A stretch of 64,000 bases of DNA, taken from Arthrobacter sp. HY1533 (GTDB lineage: Bacteria > Actinomycetota > Actinomycetes > Actinomycetales > Micrococcaceae). Shown here in pieces: positions 36,829-45,805 of this stretch. Under the pieces are notes generated by a model. It searched no databases, had not been told where the DNA came from, and worked only from the letters and a program-made list of their open reading frames with translations. A program made the position numbers and the translations under genes. Within the stretch, counting starts at the first letter, position 1. Each line of letters opens with the position of its first letter. Location: the NCBI RefSeq assembly GCF_027568515.1, contig NZ_JANKZF010000004.1:1-64000 (forward strand), given 5' to 3'.

Positions 36829-39800
36829 TCGGTGATTTGCTTCCCTTCCGGGCACAGGGGGCAGATGGTGGGCAGGGGGCAGCCGTTGCGCGGGTTCCAA
36901 TCGGCCCCGTGGCGGGCCGGGAAGGCCGCCTGGGCCATGAGCAGGGCCGCCTCCATGACCTTGCGGGTGGGGTCGTGCTCGCTGCCGGGCACCATGGGCG
37001 CCTGGTCCTGGGTCTTGACGGACTTGGTGCCGTCGCCCAGCGGCAGCAGCGCGGCACCGCCGGATACCGCCGCGGGGAATCCCGCGGCCGCGGCCTGTTC
37101 GGCAAAGCCGCCGGCATGCACTGCCACCTGGTAGGCGCCGAGCTGCGGATGTTCCTCCACCTGCGCCTTGGTGGGCTTGCTGCGCCCGGTCTTGATGTCC
37201 ACCACGACCAGCCTGCCGTCGGCGTCCGCCTCGAGCCTGTCCACCTGGCCGCGCAGGCGCACCACGCGGCCCTCCCCCGCAGGCGCGGCGGGACTTGATG
37301 CCCCGGCGCTGTCGGGTGGCGTTTCGGGGGGCAGCTCGCCCAGGTCCACAGTGAAGTTTTCCTCCACGCCCACCAGGGTGCGGCCCTGCTGGCGCGCGTT
37401 GATCACGTATTGGGCCAGCTTGCCCAGCATGTCCTTGGCGCGCTGGTAGTCCTGGTCCGTTTCCCACGATTCCGGCAGGCCCAGGGAGGGCCAGCGCCGG
37501 TCAAGCTCGGCGAGGTATTCGTGCCCGGCACCGTCCGGGATGTCCTGGGCGATGCCATGGATGAGCGTGCCGAGGCTGCGGGCAAAGTCGGTGGCGGCCT
37601 CTCCCCCGGCGGCCCGGACAAACCAGTTCAGGGGGGATTTCAGCACCTCCTCAACCTTCGACGGCGACACCGTCACCACCTCTCCCGGCGCCACGATCGG
37701 GGTGTTGCTGCTCAACGGCAGCAGCCCCCACCACTGGGCGGGTGCGGCGCCGGGCACGTTTTGCCCGGCCAGGGTGGCAAGCATCCTGGCGGCCTCGGGC
37801 TCGGCGTGCATCTCGGATTCCTGGCGCAGCTCCGCCACGAGCGAGCGCAGCGTCATGGGGCGCGGCACCTGCTCCACGGGGCGCACAGGGTACTGCGATT
37901 CGCCGCCGGAGTCCGTCACCGGGATGTAGGGGGCGGCCAGGTCGATGAATTGCGAGGGCTGGAGGTCGTGGCCGGCGGCCGCGGTGAGAATGAGCCTGCG
38001 CCCGGCGCGGGAAATGGCCGCGGCAAAGCTGCGCAGTTCGTCGTAGCGGATGTCGCGCAGCCTGGCGGCGGGGTCAATCTGCCGTGCCGCCTCCGCGCCC
38101 TTTTCCAGCACGTCGACCAGCAGCTGGCTGCCCAGCAGCTCGCCGCGCAGCCGCGTGTTGGGCCAGACGCCCTCCTGCAGCCCGGACACAATGACCACGG
38201 GCCATTCGCGCCCGGCGGCGCTGGCGGGGGTGAGGATTTCCACGGCGTCGCTGCGCTGGGCGCGGGCTGCCAGGGTGTCCATGGGCAGTTCCTGGCTCAT
38301 GAGGTAGTCCAGGAACTGCTGCGGGCTGGAGCCGGGGAGCTGGTCCACGTAGCGTTCCGCCGTCTGGAACAGGGCCATGACGGCGTCCAGGTCGCGGTCG
38401 GCGCGGATGCCGGTTGGCCCGCCGTGCAGCGCCTGCGTCTCCCACAGGGCCGAGCTGTCGCAGGCGTCCCACAGCGCCCAGAGCACGGTTTCGGCGTTGG
38501 CGCCAGGCTCGGCCACGGCGACACGGCCCGCGGCGAGCATGGCAGCAATGCGGCGGGCGTTGGCGGCCTCCCAGCCCAGAGGCGCCAGTTTCTCCGGATC
38601 CAGCAGGGCCTCGACAAGCAGTTCGTCGCTGGCCCGGCCGCCACCGGCGTGGAATTCCTGTTGCCGCAGGGCCTGGCGCAGGCGGCGCAGGTGCAGCGAG
38701 GTGGAGCGCCCCAGCCGCGAGGTCAGCAGTGCCACGCACGCCTCGGCGTCGAGCGTCTCCGGCGCCAGGGCCGCGCCGAAGGCCTCAAGGAGCGGCCGCA
38801 CGGCGGGCTCGTCCCGCACGGGGTTCTCGGCCACGGGCACCTTGATGGCAATGCCCTGCGAGCTCAGGTAGCGCTGCAGGGCGGCCAGCGCCGAGCCGGT
38901 GCGCACAATGACGGCCACCTCGCCCAGGCTGTGCCCGCGCAGGTGCTGCAGGTGCAGGATGCGTTCTGCCACGAGGCGCAGCTCGTGCACCTCCGAGGCC
39001 ACCACGTGGGCGCTGACCACCGGTTCCCCGCCGAAGATTTCATCGCCGGCCGGTTCCGCCAGGTTCGACGCCGGGTCCCCGGCCGCCGCGCCCGGCCCTC
39101 CCTGCGCCTGGTTTGCGGCAGCGGCTGGTGGCCAGGAGAACTCACGGGCCTTGTGGCCGCCGCGGACCTGGAAGATGCGGTCCGCCACCCCGGACCAGGC
39201 GGCGGCCAGTTCCGGCCCCATCCGGTGCGAGGTGGACAGCGCGAACTGCCGCAGCGGGTGCGTTTCCGTGCCGAGCAATCCGCCCAGCGATGGGACGAGG
39301 TCCGGGCGGGCGCCGCGGAAGCCCTGGACCACGGTGTCAGGGGACGCCGCCACGAGCACGTCCTTGCCGCGCCCCACCAGGGCCAGCAGTTCATGCACGG
39401 CCTTGTTGGCCTCCTGGATGTCATCCACCACCACCAGCTGCAGGCGCGCCCGCTCCTGGGCCAGGAATTCGGGGTCCAGCTGCAGCAGTGTGGTGGCGGC
39501 CGTGATGATGCCGGCGGGGTCGAACGAGCCGGACTTCCCCCAATCCACCACATCCCGGTATTCGCGGTACAGCGATGCCGCGGCCACCCAGTCGGGGCGC
39601 TGGTTGGCGTGTCCCAGCTCGGCCAGTTCCTCGGGGATGAGCCCGTATTCAATGACGCGGTCAAAGAGCTGGCGGACCTCCTGCCGGAAGCCGCGGGTGT
39701 CTAGGGCGTCCTGCAGTTCCGCCGGCCACTGCGGCGCCGTGCCCAGGCCAAGCCGGTGTCCGGCCAGCAGGTCCCTGATGATGAGGTCCTGCTCGGGCCC

Positions 39801-40241
39801 GCTCATGAGCCGCGGCGGGCCGTCCAGGTGGGGCATGCGGCCCTCCACCTTGGCCCGGCGCAGCAGGTCAAAGGCGTAGGAGGACCAGGTCCTGGCCGGG
39901 GAGGTGCCAACGCTTTGGCGCAGCCGCGCACTGAAGCCGTCGCGCAGCCGTGCCGCGGCCAGGCGGGAGGGGGCCAGCAGGATGGCGCGTCCGGGGTCCA
40001 CGCCGCCGCGCTCCATGCGGGCCACGGAGGCCTCGATGAGCACTGTGGTCTTGCCGGTTCCGGGCGCGCCCCAGACCAGCACGGGCCCGGTGCCGGGCGG
40101 CAGCTCCACAACAGCCTGCTGGTCGGCGCTGAGCTGCGGGGCCGTGCGTGCCCCCGAGGCGGGGGCAACGAGCGTCAGCTTCGGCACAGGCGGCTGTTTG
40201 TGCGAAGGTGCCTGTTTCGACTGTGCTGCTTGCTGGCTCAT
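36825..40241 (-). CDS. adnA: ATP-dependent helicase-nuclease AdnA
   Basis: A 1138-aa partner subunit. It has Walker A GAPGTGKTT (58-66), VVVDDIQEANKAVHELL as motif II, and a C-terminal RecB-type nuclease with LRGQVDRLEADADGRLVVVD and IKTGRSKPT. The extreme C-terminus (GCPLPTICPLCPEGK) carries Cys residues as in AddB/AdnA proteins that hold an iron-sulfur cluster or zinc. The start overlaps the stop of the alkyltransferase-like gene, giving the operon ATL-adnA-adnB. With AdnB it unwinds and degrades duplex ends in recombination and break repair. Confidence 0.93.
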   Translation of the reverse strand: MSQQAAQSKQAPSHKQPPVPKLTLVAPASGARTAPQLSADQQAVVELPPGTGPVLVWGAPGTGKTTVLIEASVARMERGGVDPGRAILLAPSRLAAARLRDGFSARLRQSVGTSPARTWSSYAFDLLRRAKVEGRMPHLDGPPRLMSGPEQDLIIRDLLAGHRLGLGTAPQWPAELQDALDTRGFRQEVRQLFDRVIEYGLIPEELAELGHANQRPDWVAAASLYREYRDVVDWGKSGSFDPAGIITAATTLLQLDPEFLAQERARLQLVVVDDIQEANKAVHELLALVGRGKDVLVAASPDTVVQGFRGARPDLVPSLGGLLGTETHPLRQFALSTSHRMGPELAAAWSGVADRIFQVRGGHKAREFSWPPAAAANQAQGGPGAAAGDPASNLAEPAGDEIFGGEPVVSAHVVASEVHELRLVAERILHLQHLRGHSLGEVAVIVRTGSALAALQRYLSSQGIAIKVPVAENPVRDEPAVRPLLEAFGAALAPETLDAEACVALLTSRLGRSTSLHLRRLRQALRQQEFHAGGGRASDELLVEALLDPEKLAPLGWEAANARRIAAMLAAGRVAVAEPGANAETVLWALWDACDSSALWETQALHGGPTGIRADRDLDAVMALFQTAERYVDQLPGSSPQQFLDYLMSQELPMDTLAARAQRSDAVEILTPASAAGREWPVVIVSGLQEGVWPNTRLRGELLGSQLLVDVLEKGAEAARQIDPAARLRDIRYDELRSFAAAISRAGRRLILTAAAGHDLQPSQFIDLAAPYIPVTDSGGESQYPVRPVEQVPRPMTLRSLVAELRQESEMHAEPEAARMLATLAGQNVPGAAPAQWWGLLPLSSNTPIVAPGEVVTVSPSKVEEVLKSPLNWFVRAAGGEAATDFARSLGTLIHGIAQDIPDGAGHEYLAELDRRWPSLGLPESWETDQDYQRAKDMLGKLAQYVINARQQGRTLVGVEENFTVDLGELPPETPPDSAGASSPAAPAGEGRVVRLRGQVDRLEADADGRLVVVDIKTGRSKPTKAQVEEHPQLGAYQVAVHAGGFAEQAAAAGFPAAVSGGAALLPLGDGTKSVKTQDQAPMVPGSEHDPTRKVMEAALLMAQAAFPARHGADWNPRNGCPLPTICPLCPEGKQITE

Positions 40242-40687
40242 GCTCCCAGTCCATCACGGGCCACTGACATTGAGGGCACCGCCGCAGTGTCCGTGAGGGG
40301 TCCGGCGTCGTCCGAGTCATGGAGCAGGGCCGCGATGGCGTCAATGCGCACAAAGTCGGCCTCCTCGGGGTTCCAGCGGGCGGCCTTCATGTCCACCCGC
40401 CAGGCTGGCGGTTTCCCGGCCGGCTGGGGCGAGGTGTCCCCGCGCAGTGCCGTCTGCTCCTGGCGGTAGGCCCGCAGTGCCTCGCCCTCATGGCCGGCGG
40501 GGGCGTCGCCCGAGGACCGGATGACACGCCACCAGGGCACGGCGCTGCCGTGGTGGGACATGACGGCGCCCACCTGCCGCGGCCCGCCGCTCTCCAGCAG
40601 GGCAGCAATGTCCCCATAGGAGAGGACCCGGGCCGGCGGCACCAGCTCCGCCACGGCCAGGACTGCTTCAACATACTGCTCACGCAT
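40238..40687 (-). CDS. Alkyltransferase-like protein (ATL, MGMT family)
   Basis: A 149-aa protein related to the DNA-binding domain of O6-alkylguanine-DNA alkyltransferase. The active-site PCHRV reads PWWRV at residues 51-55, with Trp52 replacing the acceptor Cys, so it cannot transfer alkyl groups. Known ATLs bind O6-alkylguanine and flag it for nucleotide excision repair. VLSYGDIAALLESGGPRQVG is the HTH/Tyr-finger region. ATLs are usually near 100 aa; this one has about 45 extra C-terminal residues. ATG 40687 follows TACGCT by six bases (leaderless). It heads the adnAB operon, like the position of Rv3204 near Rv3201c-3202c. Confidence 0.88.
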   Translation of the reverse strand: MREQYVEAVLAVAELVPPARVLSYGDIAALLESGGPRQVGAVMSHHGSAVPWWRVIRSSGDAPAGHEGEALRAYRQEQTALRGDTSPQPAGKPPAWRVDMKAARWNPEEADFVRIDAIAALLHDSDDAGPLTDTAAVPSMSVARDGLGA

Positions 40688-40693
40688 GGTTCC

Positions 40694-40699
40694 AGCGTA
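40694..40699 (-). promoter_or_regulatory. -10 box of leaderless ATL-adnAB transcript
   Basis: TACGCT on the minus strand ends six bases before the ATG at 40687, with no ribosome-binding site between. Confidence 0.5.
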
Positions 40700-40741
40700 G
40701 TTCGCACGCGGGCCGGATACGTCGATGTGGGTGCCAGCAGG

Positions 40742-40747
40742 TAGCGT
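40742..40747 (+). promoter_or_regulatory. -10 box of leaderless exonuclease transcript
   Basis: TAGCGT ends seven bases before the ATG at 40755. Together with the box at 40694-40699 it makes a compact back-to-back promoter pair in a 67-bp gap. Confidence 0.5.
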
Positions 40748-40754
40748 AAGTGGC

Positions 40755-41450
40755 ATGACTAGCTGGAGCATGCACCCCCGCGCCGCCTTCGACCTCGAAA
40801 CCACGGGCAAGGACCCGCGCGAGGCCCGGATCGTGACGGCCTCAATCGTGATGGTTGACGACGCCGGTGCCGTTGCCGAAAGCTACGAGTGGCTGGCCAA
40901 CCCCGGCGTGGACATCCCTGAGGAGGCCTCGGCCATCCACGGCGTGACAACGGCGCATGCGGTTGAGAACGGCCGCCCCGCCGATCAGGTCGCCGCCGAG
41001 GTGGGGGCCGTGCTGGCCACCCTCTTTGCCAACAACATCCCCGTCATCGCCTTCAACGCCAGCTACGACTTCACCGTCCTGGCCCACGAGGCCCGCCGGC
41101 ACGGACTGGAACAGATCACCCCAGCACCGGTGATCGACCCCTTCATCTGCAACAAGAACGTGGACAAGTTCCGCCGTGGCAGCCGCACCCTGGTGGCCCT
41201 GTGCGAGGAATACGGCATCAAGCTCGACGACGCCCACACCTCCGCCGCAGACGCCGAGGCCACGCTGCGCCTGGCTGATGCGCTGGCGGCCAAGTACGGC
41301 ACACTGCGCGGCGACGCCATGGACCTGCACAACGCCCAGGTGGTGTGGGCGCGGGAACAAGCCGCCGACTTCCAGGCATACCTGCGCCGCGCCAAGGACC
41401 CCGCCGCCGTCATTGAGGGCGACTGGCCCGTCCTGCCGCCGCGGGACTGA
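40755..41450 (+). CDS. DEDDh 3'-5' exonuclease (DnaQ-like)
   Basis: A 231-aa exonuclease of the DnaQ fold. The catalytic residues are D13 and E15 in AFDLETTG, D105 in NASYDFTVL, and H161/D166 in DDAHTSAADAEA, completing the DEDDh set. It is longer than the roughly 180-residue domain, with a C-terminal helix. The ATG at 40755 is preferred over 40725 because it matches the domain start and the -10 box. Such stand-alone proteins may proofread or trim DNA or RNA ends. The adjacent repair operon is suggestive only. Confidence 0.9.
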   Translation: MTSWSMHPRAAFDLETTGKDPREARIVTASIVMVDDAGAVAESYEWLANPGVDIPEEASAIHGVTTAHAVENGRPADQVAAEVGAVLATLFANNIPVIAFNASYDFTVLAHEARRHGLEQITPAPVIDPFICNKNVDKFRRGSRTLVALCEEYGIKLDDAHTSAADAEATLRLADALAAKYGTLRGDAMDLHNAQVVWAREQAADFQAYLRRAKDPAAVIEGDWPVLPPRD

Positions 41451-41513
41451 CCGGGACTGGCCCGGCGGCCCGCTGGCCGTGAACCCGCGCGGCGCGTAAA
41501 CCCGGCGGCGCGT

Positions 41514-41534
41514 GGGGCAAATCACATTTGCCCC
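41514..41534. terminator. Perfect 9-bp hairpin after the exonuclease gene
   Basis: GGGGCAAAT (41514-41522), CAC loop and ATTTGCCCC (41526-41534). A TTTTT run begins 17 nt later, so it is not a textbook terminator and could instead be a protein-binding palindrome. The rest of the 41451-41826 gap holds the amino-acid importer promoter and leader and no gene that I can see. Confidence 0.5.
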
Positions 41535-41670
41535 TGCGAGCTGCGGGAACTTTTTGGCCCGTCAATCGTGCAGCCCGCCTGGCCCGCCGGAGGTCCACCG
41601 CACGGCAAACAGGGCCATTGTCCGCCCAATTCCCCCGCGAACAGCCATTTGGCTTCGCATAAATTCGCAT

Positions 41671-41700
41671 CTGCCACATTTTTGGCCCGGGTGACATAAT
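41671..41700 (+). promoter_or_regulatory. Promoter of the amino-acid ABC operon
   Basis: CTGCCA (41671-41676), an 18-bp spacer and CATAAT (41695-41700) in an unusually AT-rich stretch. Transcription would begin near 41707, giving a leader of about 120 nt. That leader holds a CCTGCC/GGCAGG stem-loop near 41775-41800 that could be regulatory. Confidence 0.5.
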
Positions 41701-41826
41701 TTAGTTTTGTTGGTTGAGTTCTGCTAGGAAGCTCCTGAGAGTTTCTTCATCCGTCTCCCAACCCCAATGCTTACCCCTGCCGCGTCGTCTTTCGGGCAGG
41801 TCACCTGCAATGAAAGTGAAAGTTTG

Positions 41827-42765
41827 ATGAAGAAATCTGCCCTGAAGTGGCTCACAACCGTCCCGGTTGCCGTTGCTCTTGCCTTCTCGCTTGCCGCTTG
41901 CGGCGGCGGTGCCGGTGACACCAGCTCCGCCAAGCCCACCGATGCACTGGCCGGCAGCGACCAGGTCTCGCTGGACAAGTACACCACCGCCGACGTCACG
42001 CCGCTGGACAAGATCGACACCGCGGCCCTGGGCCTGATCGTCCCCGGCACCATCACCGTGGGCACCCTGTCCGACGCCCCGCCGAACATCTTCCTGGACA
42101 AGAGCGGCAAGTTCACCGGCTTCGACAACGAGCTGCTGCGCGCCATGGCCGCGAAGCTGGACTTGAAGGTTGAATTCAAGTCCACCGACTTCTCCGGCCT
42201 GCTCGCCCAGGTTCAGAACAAGACGTTCGACGTCGGCTCCTCCTCGATCTCCACCACTGACAAGCGTCGTGCCAATGTTGGCTTCACCAACGGTTACGAC
42301 TTCGGCTACATGGCCGTTGTGGCCAAGACCGATTCAGCTGTCAAGGGCTTCAAGGACTTGAGCGCCAGCACCCGCGTCGGTGTGGTTCAGGGCTCGGTGC
42401 AGGATGACTACGTCAGCAACACGCTCAAGCTGGAGCCGGTGCGTTTCGCCGACTACAACTCGGTCTACGCGAACCTGAAGACCGGCCAGATCGACGCTTG
42501 GGTTGCGCCTTCGCAGCAGGCATCGGGACAGGTCAAGGACGGCGACGGCACGGCAATTGCTGAGTCGATCATCAACACGCAGAACTTCGTGGCCTACGCC
42601 GTGAACTCCGACAACAAGGCACTCATCGACGCACTGAACTCCGGTTTGGATGCTGTTGTAGCCGACGGAACCTGGTCCAAGCTGTCCAAGGAATGGTACC
42701 CGGAGCGCGAAACCCCCAAGGATTGGACCCCCGGGTCCAAGGCTGTAACTCTCCCCAAGGCATAA
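41827..42765 (+). CDS. Polar amino-acid ABC transporter, substrate-binding lipoprotein
   Basis: A 312-aa SBP_bac_3 family protein. Signal peptide residues 1-24 end in lipobox LAAC with lipid-anchored Cys25, so it is tethered outside the membrane. The family signature FTGFDNELLRAMAAKLDLK and RANVGFTNGYDFG are clear. GAAAG precedes the ATG at 41827; 41767 is an in-frame but unlikely earlier start. Permease and ATPase genes follow at 3-bp and overlapping spacing. The ligand is probably glutamate, glutamine or another polar or basic amino acid. Confidence 0.92.
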   Translation: MKKSALKWLTTVPVAVALAFSLAACGGGAGDTSSAKPTDALAGSDQVSLDKYTTADVTPLDKIDTAALGLIVPGTITVGTLSDAPPNIFLDKSGKFTGFDNELLRAMAAKLDLKVEFKSTDFSGLLAQVQNKTFDVGSSSISTTDKRRANVGFTNGYDFGYMAVVAKTDSAVKGFKDLSASTRVGVVQGSVQDDYVSNTLKLEPVRFADYNSVYANLKTGQIDAWVAPSQQASGQVKDGDGTAIAESIINTQNFVAYAVNSDNKALIDALNSGLDAVVADGTWSKLSKEWYPERETPKDWTPGSKAVTLPKA

Positions 42766-42768
42766 CCT

Positions 42769-43533
42769 ATGGACGTACTCGAGCAGTTCCTTAAGACATT
42801 CTTTGACTGGCAGGCCATGGGGGAAGTTGTCCCCCAGATGCTCACTGTCGGTCTGCCCAACACTTTGATCCTCGCCGCATCATCGGCCATCCTGGGCTGT
42901 TTCTTCGGCCTGATATTGGCCGTCATGGGCATCTCACGCAACCCTGTGTCGCGTTGGATAGCCCGGGTTTACACGGATATTTTCCGTGGCCTTCCGGCGA
43001 TCCTCGTCATCGTGATCATTGGTATTGGGCTTGGCCCGATTCTTCGCCAGTTGACGGGCATCACCAACCCCTTCCCGCTGGCTATTTTCGCTTTGACCTT
43101 GATGGCTGCGGCCTACATCGGCGAGATCTTCCGTTCGGGAATTCAGAGTGTTGACAAGGGACAGCTTGAGGCATCACGGGCCTTGGGATTCAGCTACGGC
43201 TCGGCCATGATCCTTGTGGTTATTCCTCAAGGCATCCGCCGTGTTCTGCCGGCCTTGGTCAATCAGCTCATCTCCTTGATCAAGGAGTCCTCGCTGGTCT
43301 ATCTGCTGGGCGTGACCGCCACTCAGCGCGAAATTTATCGCGTTGCCAACGACTCGGCGGCCAACTCAGGGAACATGTCTCCCCTGATCGCCGCCGGCGT
43401 GCTGTACCTGTGCATGACGGTTCCCTTGACCCACCTGGTCAACTACATCGACAAGCGCATGCGTGAAGGCAAGGCACAGAAGGTCGAACCGGACGAGAAG
43501 GCAGCAATCATTGGAAAGGGTGCCCAGGCATGA
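42769..43533 (+). CDS. Polar amino-acid ABC transporter, permease
   Basis: A 254-aa HisM/GlnP-type permease with about five membrane helices and the cytoplasmic EAA loop [20 protein letters not shown]. It begins 3 bp after the binding-protein gene, and its stop overlaps the ATPase start (ATGA). A single permease gene suggests a homodimeric channel. The C-terminal 20 residues are highly charged. Confidence 0.93.
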   Translation: MDVLEQFLKTFFDWQAMGEVVPQMLTVGLPNTLILAASSAILGCFFGLILAVMGISRNPVSRWIARVYTDIFRGLPAILVIVIIGIGLGPILRQLTGITNPFPLAIFALTLMAAAYIGEIFRSGIQSVDKGQLEASRALGFSYGSAMILVVIPQGIRRVLPALVNQLISLIKESSLVYLLGVTATQREIYRVANDSAANSGNMSPLIAAGVLYLCMTVPLTHLVNYIDKRMREGKAQKVEPDEKAAIIGKGAQA

Positions 43534-44267
43534 GCGAATTCAACTCGGGGTCCCTGACCGCCAGCAACATCCATTTGGCCTTCGGCTCCAACAAGGTGCT
43601 GCGCGGCATTGACCTGCACGTACCCCAGGGCACCACGGCTTCCGTGATCGGCCCGTCAGGTTCGGGCAAGTCCACGCTGCTGCGCGTCATGAACCGCCTC
43701 ATCGAGCCCGACCAGGGCGACATCGTGCTGGACGGCAAGTCAGTCCTCAAGGACAACCCGGACGAGCTGCGCCGCCGCATCGGCATGGTGTTCCAGCAGT
43801 TCAACTTGTTCCCGCACAAGACAGTGCTGCAAAACGTTTCCCTGGCACTGGTCAAGCTGCGCAAGATGTCCAAGGACCAGGCCAACGCCAAGGCCCTGGA
43901 ACAACTCGAGCTTGTGGGCCTGGCGCACAAGGCCGACGCCCGGCCGGGCAACCTATCCGGTGGCCAGCAGCAGCGCGTGGCCATTGCCCGCGCACTGGCC
44001 ATGGAACCGGAAGTCATGTTCTTTGACGAGGCCACCAGCGCCCTGGACCCGGAGCTGGTCAAGGGCGTCCTGGCGCTCATGACGGACCTGTCCAAGGGCG
44101 GCATGACAATGGTTGTGGTCACGCACGAGATGGGCTTCTCCCGCAACGTATCCGACACCGTGACCTTCATGGATGCCGGCGTTGTAGTGGAGACCGGCTC
44201 GCCCGAGGAGCTGTTCACGGCCCCGAAGACGGACCGCCTCAAGGGCTTCCTCTCGGACGTGCTCTAG
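43530..44267 (+). CDS. Polar amino-acid ABC transporter, ATP-binding protein
   Basis: A 245-aa ABC ATPase of the GlnQ/HisP group. Walker A is GPSGSGKST, the Q-loop follows in [29 protein letters not shown] is the ABC signature, and [14 protein letters not shown] is Walker B, with the switch His in VVVTHEMGF. It energises the permease encoded just upstream and closes the three-gene operon, which is followed by a strong hairpin. Confidence 0.94.
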   Translation: MSEFNSGSLTASNIHLAFGSNKVLRGIDLHVPQGTTASVIGPSGSGKSTLLRVMNRLIEPDQGDIVLDGKSVLKDNPDELRRRIGMVFQQFNLFPHKTVLQNVSLALVKLRKMSKDQANAKALEQLELVGLAHKADARPGNLSGGQQQRVAIARALAMEPEVMFFDEATSALDPELVKGVLALMTDLSKGGMTMVVVTHEMGFSRNVSDTVTFMDAGVVVETGSPEELFTAPKTDRLKGFLSDVL

Positions 44268-44283
44268 TCCCCACGCCAAAGTT

Positions 44284-44334
44284 CGACGGCGGCACTTTCC
44301 TTTCGCTTCAAGCGTCAGGAAGGTGCCGCCGTCG
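44284..44334 (+). terminator. Terminator-type hairpin after the amino-acid ABC operon
   Basis: A 17-bp stem with one G-T pair (44284-44300 with 44318-44334) encloses a 17-nt loop that itself holds a GCT/AGC pair. It lies 16 bp past the ATPase stop. The following sequence is only weakly T-rich. Confidence 0.65.
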
Positions 44335-44377
44335 TTGGTTAACGGGCAGCTCGGGTCCATCCGCCGCCACCACGCAA

Positions 44378-44460
44378 AACCGCACCTTTCCCGCTTATCC
44401 GTGGTCAACTGAACGCGGATAAGCGTCAAAGGTGCGGTTGTGCCGAAAGGTGCGGTTATG
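44378..44460. repeat. Palindromic repeat family C at the hemL 3' end
   Basis: AACCGCACCTTT... (44378-44401) and its complement (44416-44439) form 24-bp arms with two mismatches and a 14-nt loop. A third half-copy, GAAAGGTGCGGTTATG, occupies 44445-44460 and runs over the hemL stop codon. It probably blocks read-through between the two convergent operons. Confidence 0.7.
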
Positions 44461-45763
44461 CGGAGGCGGAAGCCGCTGCCTTGGCCGCCGCGGGCAGGGC
44501 TGCGAAGATGCGGTTCATGGCGGCGTCGTCGTGCGCGGCGGACAGGAACCAGGCCTCGAACACGCTCGGCGGCAGGTAGACACCGGAGTCCAGCATGGAG
44601 TGGAAGAACGGTGCGTAGCGGAACGCTTCCTGGGCCTGGGCGTCGTCGTAGTTGTGGACGCCGTTGGCTGAGGTGCCGAACGCCACCGAGAACAGGTTCC
44701 CGGCCCTCTGGATGGAGTGGTCCACGCCCTCGGCGGACAGTGCGCCGGACAGCGCCGCGGACAGTTCCAGGGAACGCGCATCCACCGTGGCGTAGACAGC
44801 GGAAGTAGCCGCGGTCAGGGTGGCGACGCCGGCGGCCATGGCCACCGGGTTTCCGGACAGGGTGCCCGCCTGGTAGACCGGGCCCAGGGGCGCCAGGTAG
44901 TCCATGACGTCCGCGCGGCCGCCAAGGGCCGCCGTGGGAAGCCCTCCGCCAATGACCTTGCCAAAGGTGAACAGGTCGGGGGTCCAGCCCTCGGTGGCGC
45001 CGGTCAGGCCCCAGTAGCCGGCCGCACCAACGCGGAAGCCGGTCAGGACCTCGTCCAGGATGAGCAACGCGCCGTTGGCGGAGGTGATGCGGGACAGCCC
45101 GGCGTTGAAGCCCTCCCCCGGGGTGACAACGCCCATGTTGGCGGGCGCGGCCTCGGTGATGACGGCGGCAATCCGGTCGCCATGGGCGGCAAATGCGGCT
45201 TCAACGGCGGCGAGGTCGTTGTACGGCAGCACCAGGGTTTCGGCAGCGGTTGCGGCGGTGACGCCGGCGGAGCCGGGCAGCGCCAGGGTGGCCAGGCCCG
45301 AGCCGGCGGCGGCCAGCAGGGAGTCCAGGTGGCCGTGGTAGCAGCCGGCGAACTTGATGATCAGGTCGCGGCCCGTGAAGCCGCGGGCCAGGCGCACGGC
45401 CGTCATGGTGGCCTCGGTGCCAGTGGAGACCATGCGCAGGCGCTCGACGCCGGACACACGGCCCTGCACCAGGGCGGCCAGTTCGCTTTCGGCCGGGGTG
45501 GAGGCGCCGAAGCTCAGGCCGTGGTCCACGGCGGCGTGGACGGCTGCGAGCACGTCGGGGTGGGCGTGGCCCAGCAGGGCCGGGCCCCAGGAGCACACCA
45601 GGTCCACGTAGTCGCGGCCGTCGGCGTCGGTGAGGTAGGCGCCCTTGGCGTTCACCATGAAACGCGGCGTTCCGCCCACGGAGCCAAAGGCGCGCACTGG
45701 CGAGTTCACCCCGCCGGGCATGAGGGTCTTGGCGCGGTCAAAAAGTTCCTGCGAGCTGGTCAT
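44456..45763 (-). CDS. hemL: Glutamate-1-semialdehyde 2,1-aminomutase
   Basis: A 435-aa PLP enzyme converting glutamate-1-semialdehyde to 5-aminolevulinate, the second step of the C5 route. PLP-binding Lys269 lies in [12 protein letters not shown], with [14 protein letters not shown] before it. Length matches HemL. AAAGGA precedes the ATG at 45763, 42 bp after hemB. It is the last gene of the leftward chdC-to-hemL operon. Its partner HemA is encoded at the far right of the locus on the other strand. Confidence 0.96.
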   Translation of the reverse strand: MTSSQELFDRAKTLMPGGVNSPVRAFGSVGGTPRFMVNAKGAYLTDADGRDYVDLVCSWGPALLGHAHPDVLAAVHAAVDHGLSFGASTPAESELAALVQGRVSGVERLRMVSTGTEATMTAVRLARGFTGRDLIIKFAGCYHGHLDSLLAAAGSGLATLALPGSAGVTAATAAETLVLPYNDLAAVEAAFAAHGDRIAAVITEAAPANMGVVTPGEGFNAGLSRITSANGALLILDEVLTGFRVGAAGYWGLTGATEGWTPDLFTFGKVIGGGLPTAALGGRADVMDYLAPLGPVYQAGTLSGNPVAMAAGVATLTAATSAVYATVDARSLELSAALSGALSAEGVDHSIQRAGNLFSVAFGTSANGVHNYDDAQAQEAFRYAPFFHSMLDSGVYLPPSVFEAWFLSAAHDDAAMNRIFAALPAAAKAAASASA

Positions 45764-45805
45764 GGGGTTCCTTTGCTGGGAAGGGCTGGGGAGGGAGGGG
45801 AAGAG

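Noticed and set aside
35170-37134. A 654-codon rightward open frame
   Set aside because: Antisense of adnB and the end of adnA; no motif.
33313-37467. adnB as a 1384-residue protein
   Set aside because: The first 213 codons read the complement frame of the adnA C-terminus. The ATG at 36828 with the ATGA overlap fits the family.
37410-39704. A 764-codon rightward open frame
   Set aside because: It lies wholly opposite adnA, which carries helicase and nuclease motifs; it has no start signal or domain.
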